From the NCBI GenBank assembly GCA_008828725.1, contig MEHQ01001352.1, positions 2,489 through 66,488 of the forward strand: a stretch of DNA of 64,000 nucleotides, in the 5' to 3' direction. The stretch's first letter is position 1. Every line of letters starts with the position of its first letter. This document shows, piece by piece, positions 31,510 through 38,906 of the stretch. This stretch comes from Saccharina japonica (Eukaryota; Sar; Phaeophyceae; Laminariales; Laminariaceae). Under the pieces are notes generated by a model. It saw only the letters and a program-made list of their open reading frames with translations. It was not told the origin of the DNA and made no database searches. The position numbers and the translations under genes were made by a program.

Positions 31510-34500
31510 GCTGTTGTTTTTGGTAATATTTTTCTTGTTATTGTTCTTGTTGGTGGTGGTGTTGTTCTTGTTGTTCTCCTTCTTGTTTTTGTTCTCGGTC
31601 CTGCTCGTGTTCTCGTTTTTTTGTGTTTTGTTTCATTTTCATGCTCCCTTGTGTTAGTTCTTTCTTCTCATGTTGTTGTGTATTTTCCCCCATGTTCTTG
31701 CCCTTTGCTTGTAGTTTCGTTCTTGTTCTCATTATTGTTCCGCTCCGTGCGGTCCAATTATTTCGTTCTCGTTTTCTCAATATTGTTCCGCCTTGTTCGC
31801 TCAAATTATTTCGTTCTCGTTTCTCAATATTGTTCTGCTTTGTGTGGTCAACTTATTTTATCGTCGTTGTTGTTGTTACAGGGCTCATCATTGGCCCGCG
31901 AGGAAACACTCAGAAGCGGATGGAGCGCGAGTCGGGCTGCAAGATCGCCATCCGAGGCAAGGGTTCCGTGAAGGAGGGGGCCAGGCGAGGCCCCACCGTC
32001 ATCGACGAGGACGACGAGTTGCACGTGTACATCTCTGGGGAGTCGGAGGAAGCTGTGGAGAAGGTGTGCATATGATTCCATGTTACGCGTGTTGGTTCGG
32101 TGCGGGGGTGGCGTTTCGACACGGGGGCGTTGTCGTCTCTCTCCATTTTTTGTGGGAAAGTTTCAAATGTTTTTTGTTTGTGTGCGCCCGTTCTCTGTGC
32201 GGGTGTGTGTTCGTGGGTGTACATAACAGGTAAACACCCGCATGCTTTTTTTTTTCTTTTTTTTTCTTTCTGTGTGTGCCGTGTACAAAACGCAAGATAG
32301 CGCACCTACCTCCCTCGGACGATTTTGTTTCCAGCCTGGTTTTATCGACAACGGGGAAAGTTTAAGTTCACACCTCGTGCAATTCATCGATTCCCTGAGG
32401 TCATGATTTAGATCTTCCCGAGGGTAGATATTTCCCTGATCTGTAGGATTGACATAACAGCCCAGATTTACGGCTGGGAGCCGTATAGCCTGAACGAGCG
32501 ATATACGCAACATGTTTCCTGGATTGGATCTGTACCATGCAGATCCTGCACAACCTCTTATCACAACGGCAGGCGAGGAACTAGATGATGTACGTCATGA
32601 TATATCTGTAGATGATCTAGATCTTGATCTGTCTGTTGATGATCTGTCCGACGCGTGGAAGAGTTCCAAAACGCCGAGTGATGCGTGAAGAGTAAACAAA
32701 ACAATATCGGCGAGATAATTCCAAAGACACCCTTTTCGTTGTGTGTGCGCTCCCTGTTTTGACTACACACAACGGCTCGGGAAATCACCGCAGGGGGGTG
32801 TGTGTTTAACCCTGTTGAGACTTGAGACGGGAAAAGTGTCGGAAACAAAGGACGGTTACAGCGACGGCCTTGCGTGATTGGGCGATGACGAGATGACACA
32901 ATGGTTGGTGTCCGGGTTGCAGATGCAAGGAATCGTACGTACGGCACGGGCGGGCGCAAGCAACGTGATATTTTACCCGCACTTCTGGGCCCTCACGCTT
33001 GCTCCTATAGGCGGTTGATAATCGCAAATTAACATTGTTTTGGTCTATATCCCTTGTATCCCTTAAAAGGTCCTTTCTATCCCTTACAAGGTCCCTTATA
33101 TCCCTTAAAATGTCCCTTATACCCCGTAAAAGGTCCCTTATATCCCTTTCGAGGTCCCTTATATACCTTGAAATGTCCCTTATACACCTTACAAGGTTCC
33201 TTATTTCCATACAAGGTCTCTTACATCCCTTAAAAGGTCCCTTCTATACCTTAAAAAGCCCATTATGTCCCTTAAAAGGTTCCTTACATCTCTTGAAAGG
33301 TCCCTTTTTTTTCTTCTTTTTTTTCATCCCATTTATATTATCTTCGCACTCCCGTCTTTCTCCCACCCTAGTCGTAACTCAGATGCAGGGTCACAAAGTA
33401 GGCACCTCTCCCTCCCCCCCCACTACGGTTCTTGCCTTGATTTTTATCGCGCAGTGGGTTCAGCCTTCCCAACGCTCGTCGATCTTCATCGAATTTTTCT
33501 AACTCACGCTCTCGCGTTTTCCGCTAGTCAAGATATTTTTTTGCGATAAAAAGTCCCTACGAGCATGCACTCGGGGGGCTCGAACTCACGATCTTGGCTC
33601 TAACAGGCTTCGTGGTTACCTGTTAGCCTACCGGCGCGACCGGTACACCTACCAGGTATATCCCTTTAAATATCCCTTACACCCCTTAAAAGGAGTCCCA
33701 AAGGGATCGATCTTGCCTGTTAACATACAGTACTTAAAAGGTCCCTTATATCCCTTAAAAGGTCCTTTATTGTCCCTTTGAATGTCCCTTACCTGGTATA
33801 TCCCTTGAAATATTTATTATATCCTTCAAAATGTCCCTTACATCCCTTAAAATGTCCCTTATATCCCTTGAAAGGTCCCTTATATTCCGTACAAGGTCCC
33901 TTGTATCCCTTAAAAGGTCCCTAACTATACTTTGAAATGTCCCTCATAAGGCCCCTTATATATCTGTAAGGTTCCCTATATTCCTTGAAAGGTCCCTTAT
34001 ACCCCTTGAAAGGTCCCTTATACCCGTTCAAATGTCCCTTGTATCCCTCAAAAGGTCCCTTATATCCCTTAAAAGTGGTTCCAAAGGGATTCATCTTGCG
34101 TATTAACATACAGTAGATTGCGACTGCCTCTGTGTTTTTGTATGTTTAGTTGGTAAAACACTTTTTCGTTTCCTTGTGCTTTCGTTTGTTCTCTCCAGGC
34201 CGAGAAGGAGGTGGGCAAGCTTCTGCGTCCCCTCGACGACGAACAGAACGAGCACAAGCAGAAGCAGCTCAGGGAGCTCGCGCTCATCAACGGTACTCTG
34301 AGGTATGATGAGCTCGTGGCAAAGTCTTCAAACCCTTGTGACGCGTCCTATAGGATAGGGATAAGTCTTCAAACCCTTGTGACGCGTTTTATAGGATAGA
34401 GGTACCTTAAGGCCCAAATATAAAAAAAATCGAAAACAACAAATATCTGACCCATAAAAACAAAACAAAAAAAAAACCGTGCGGTAACGGTTTGATAAAG

Positions 34501-37500
34501 GATCATATATATGTAGAACACATGCGCAGTTTTTCGGGCATCTATTTCCCATAAACGGCGTGAACTTTCGGCTCTTTTAATATTTTTTCCGGCTACACAC
34601 CTTATAAAGCATACCAGCCTGTAGCATTGTTTTGGCCAAATATTTACATATCATCCACAGTTAGATCATGATCTAGGTCATCTAGTTCCTCACCTGTTGC
34701 TGTGAGAGTCTGTGCAGGAGCTGTGCATAGTACAGATCCTACCCAGGGAACATGGGCTATTCATACTGTAGATCATGCAGATTTACACGGGTCCCTTCCG
34801 GCAACATGAGCTAGATCATACAGATCATACAGATCATACAGATCATACAGATCATACTGATCATACAGATCATACTGATAATCTTCCCTGAATATCTAGA
34901 TCATCGAGTGGGAATGATCTATATGATCTGTATGGTCTGTGCGAGGTTTGAAGTACACCAGGGGTATTTGCTCGGTAAATGCACTACTACCGAATCCTTC
35001 CGGAGTGTTCGGTACGGCCTGCAAAAAAGCCCCTTTTGTGGAACCCCATAAGTAGAGCGCCCTTGAAGGCAAAAAGTACGATACGGTCGATTCGCCAGGG
35101 AGAGCGTGCAACGGTACAGGTATACTTCAAGGTATGGGGGTTGGGTGGAGGTATACTGTAAGTGGCGAGGGGGGGGCTGCTGTGTGACCCCGGACCTTGG
35201 TACGACAAGGAGGAAGAGACACAGCAAGGACGAACAGGACAACCCCACCCCCAACCCCCCCCCTCGCAGTTCTTTGTGTCGGAATCCCCCCACCCTCCTG
35301 GTCGGTGAAAACCCGACATGCTCCATTCCGGCATTGTAGGGATGCGAGGGTCTATGGTCATACGACTTCACCCATGCATGAATATCGAGCACCTCCCCCC
35401 CCCTCCCCGCCTCCCCGCCTCCATTTTACTTTCCTCCTGGCAGGGAAGAGGACTACTGCAACATCTGCGGAGACAAGGGGCACCGGCAGTTCGAGTGCCC
35501 CAAGCGCGCCCTCAACCGTACCGCGGTCGATGTCCGCTGCGCCCTCTGCGGGGACACGTCCCACCCCACCCGAGACTGTCTCCTCCACAAGACCAAGCAG
35601 AACCCGGACCAACCCGGCCGCGAGGCCTCTCTCGACAAGGAATACCTGAGCTTTATGGCCGAGCTTGGGGACGGAAACGGTGCCCCGCCTCCCATGACAG
35701 GGCCCCGCCCTAACGCTTCTGCTGGTGGTGGGGGTCCCGGGGGTCCCAGTGGGGCCTCCGGGGGTCCCGGTGGTGGTGGTGGTGGCGGTGGTGGTGGCGG
35801 TGGTGGAGGTGGAGGTGGTGGTGGGGGAGGCAGTACTGGTTCGTCCTCCAGCGCCGTCCCTAAGAAGAACCACTACGTTTGGACCCCGCCGACTACACCC
35901 GCCGCGCCTGTGGTTCCCATCGTGAAAAAGCCGCCTCCCGCAATCGCGGCCGTGGTGCCGGGCGTGGGTTCGCAGCAGCACCATCTCCCGCAGCACACGC
36001 CGCCGGTGCCGCCTCCGATCGTCCAGACGACGCCTCCGACGGTGTGGAGTCCCGCCTACGCGCAGAACAGCCACCCCCCCCCGGTGGCGGTGCAGCAGCG
36101 GTCCCCGTTTTCCAGGGTCCGCGGGATGGACCCGCCGCTTTTGCCCGCGCCTCCGATGGCGCCGCCAGTACCACGCGCTACTGGCTTGCCTCATGTTGGT
36201 GGTGTTGGTGTCGGTGGAGGTTTGTTGCCGCCTTTGCCCCCAGCCCCGCCTCTCCTGCCCAAGCCACCGGTGCCGGTGCCTGTGGCGGTGCCGGGGTCGG
36301 TGCCTACTAGTGCGGGGCCCGGCGTGGGCGCGGGGGGGTACGGGTTTGCGCCGCCGCCGCCTCTGCCGCCTCCGGTGCCGTTTGGTCAGCCGCCGCAGCT
36401 GCCGCAGCCGCCGCCGCCGCTGCCGCTACCGCCCCCGCAGCAGCTACAGCAGCAGCAGCAGTCGCACCAGCCGCAAGGAGTGGCGTACGGCCAGCAGCAG
36501 CACATGCAGCAGCAGCAGCAGCCGCAGCAAATGTCTTACGGCCAGCAGCAACAGCAGCAACAGGACCAGCAGGACCAGCAAGAGCAGCAGCAGCAGGAGC
36601 AGCAGCAGCAGCAGCAGCATGAGCAGCAACAACATGAGCAGCAGCAGCAGGAGCAGCAGCCACAAACGACGGCTTACGGCCAGCAGCCCCCCGCAGCTGG
36701 GGGCCAGTACAGTTACCCTGGCCCCCCTCCCGTGCCGCCCCCTTTCCCCTCAACTTCTGGCGCAGGAGGTAAATACAAATTGGCGCATGTTTTGTTTTTT
36801 ACGTCCGTTTTTATTTTGTATTTTTCCATCCTTTTTGTTGAAGGCTTGTTTGGCTTTTTGTTTGTTTTTGCCTCATTTAAATGTTCATTTTTTTTAATTC
36901 TGAGTGTTTTTCGGGCCCTTAAATCGCCCCTTTCTTTCCCTCCAACTTTTCACACGTAGCGCAAACAGATCATGTACAGATCGTTTACAGATCATCTACA
37001 TAGATAGTCTAGATCATCTAGATCCTATACTGCCGTTATGGGATCTTGCGTAGGACCTGTTTGGTACAAATCCATCCCAGGAAACATGTCTCTAGATCAT
37101 GCAGACTGTACGACTCCCACTCGGCAACATGAGCTAGATCATGTCATAGATGATAGGAGCACATCTTCCCTGAAAGGTCTACTGCTTATACAGACCATGA
37201 AGAGAGAATCGAGGATCTGTCCGAGTTATGCATCATTTGGCGTTGGTCGTAACCCTGGAGAAATATTTGTTTTTGTTTTTTGTTTTTCGGTGTCGGGTTA
37301 TTTTTTGGCAAAAAAAAAAACAAACGAAAACCTTATGAGTTTCTTTTTGAAACCGCTCTGAAAACTGCACGTCAACCAGTCTTGCAGTTTGTTTCATTTG
37401 TAGTCTTTTTGAGCGTAATTCAGCAAATTTTGTTTTGGAAACTTGTGAGAATTTGGCAACGCCCGAAAATCGCTCACCCCGTTTTGTGCTGAAAACCGCA

Positions 37501-38873
37501 CACACCTGTTTTACGCATCCGCCCCCCTTTTTTTTTTTTTTTTTTCAAGATTCTGGGAACACTCGCTTGTCTTAGTTCAATGCTTCTAATGCTGCTGTTA
37601 TGTTTCAATTGTCTCGTTTTGGTAAACTCATTTTTTACTGTCCAGCTCAATTCGCAGGACGTTTTACCCCCGGCTACCTTCTGGACATGCCGTGGTGGCA
37701 GGTGTCTCCCCTCCCCCCCCCCGGTACAAACATGCCTCTGGGTTTCTTCACGGGCACTGCAGGGTTTGCTCACATTCAGCTTTCGTTTTTTTGCCCACTG
37801 CTGTTCTGGTCGAATTTTCGTTTTTGTTTTTGCCAACTTATGCTCTCACAGCAGAGGAGCAACATACATATATAGGACGACGCCTTTTTACAAGCTATGG
37901 ACTGCAGCACTTACGTGCAGCCCGCAGTCTATTATGAGTGATTTAGTGTTGTAGGGGTGAAATGGGGTGAGTGCCCAATAGACCACCACCTCCATTTTTG
38001 ATTGGTCAACACCTCTACCCTGATCCCACCCGGACCAGATCCCATTTGCCACCCTGCTCCCACTCAGTAGGTGCACACGTGTAGGGTTTGGGTTGGGTTA
38101 GGGATAGCGGGATAGCGTGCGGACTGCAGTTCAGAGGTGCGGTCCACGGACTGTAAATAATTGCTCTACATATACAGGCGCAATAACACGGAGGGCACAG
38201 AACCCGTGCGCATCACGTTCTGCAGACTTGGGTCCCGCCGTGATTCCGCAGACCTTTGCTTTTAAACACAAAAACAAGCGGTGTGGAAGTGAACGGGTTG
38301 GCCTTTTTTTTTTTGCCTCTGACGAAGCTATATTTGGTCACTGATTGGTGCTGTTTTGTCAGTTCCGCGCCGACCTTTACTCTTAGAAAGCTGTTCATGT
38401 TGGTGTGCTTTTGCAATACTGTCAGGATGGTCATACATCTACGAGTGGGGTGAGAGTGCAAGAGGAGTGGACTATCTGTCGGGCGTCCCACTTGCCCACT
38501 CTAACGACCTATTGCCACACACCGAACCCCCCACTCCAAACCCCAGCTCCAACCCCAACCCCTCCCCCTCCCCCAAAGTCCAACCTTACCCCAAACTCAA
38601 CCTCAAACCGTAACCCCCACCACGAACCCCACTCCCAACCTCTAACCCCAACGACAATCCCAGCCCCAATTCCCACCCTCACTCCGAACTCCTAACCTAA
38701 TTATACCCGCAACCCCCAACCCTAACCGCCTTCTGCGCAATGTCCAACGCCAGCAGGTTACGTGCCCCCCCCGCTGCCGCCGAGCATGCCGGGAGCGCCG
38801 CCCATGTGGCCCCCGGCACTGCCTCCGTCGGGGTTCCAGCCCCCTCTCCCTGGGAAAGACTCGATGGGGAGTG

Positions 38874-38906
<33 letters not shown>

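Larger units (their letters stand above)
30602..31881 (+). other. SF1 intron 5, largely two head-to-head SINEs
   Basis: GTGGGG...GTTACAG. SINE A (minus) and SINE B (plus) take up half of it. The rest has a (GTT)n tract (31471-31513) and three tandem copies of a roughly 55-bp unit, 'ttcgttctcgtttctcaata' plus 'ttgttc(c/t)gc', at 31729-31860 that form a long pyrimidine-rich 3' region. Confidence 0.85.
32064..34198 (+). other. SF1 intron 6 (2.1 kb)
   Basis: GTGTGC...CTCCAG. Contains an inverted Q copy, a family V copy, a minisatellite split by SINE C, and two TACCWGGTA motifs. 32064-32390 has only a T-rich tract. Confidence 0.85.
34303..35443 (+). other. SF1 intron 7 (1.1 kb)
   Basis: GTATGA...CTGGCAG. 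Contains a direct repeat of 'aagtcttcaaacccttgtga' with 'cgcgt(c/t)' at about 34323 and 34363, a Q copy (34630-34930) and a P copy (35285-35400) directly before the acceptor. Confidence 0.85.

Noticed and set aside
33050..34085. CRISPR-like array
   Set aside because: Units are contiguous 20-bp repeats without unique spacers in a eukaryotic intron; it is a minisatellite.
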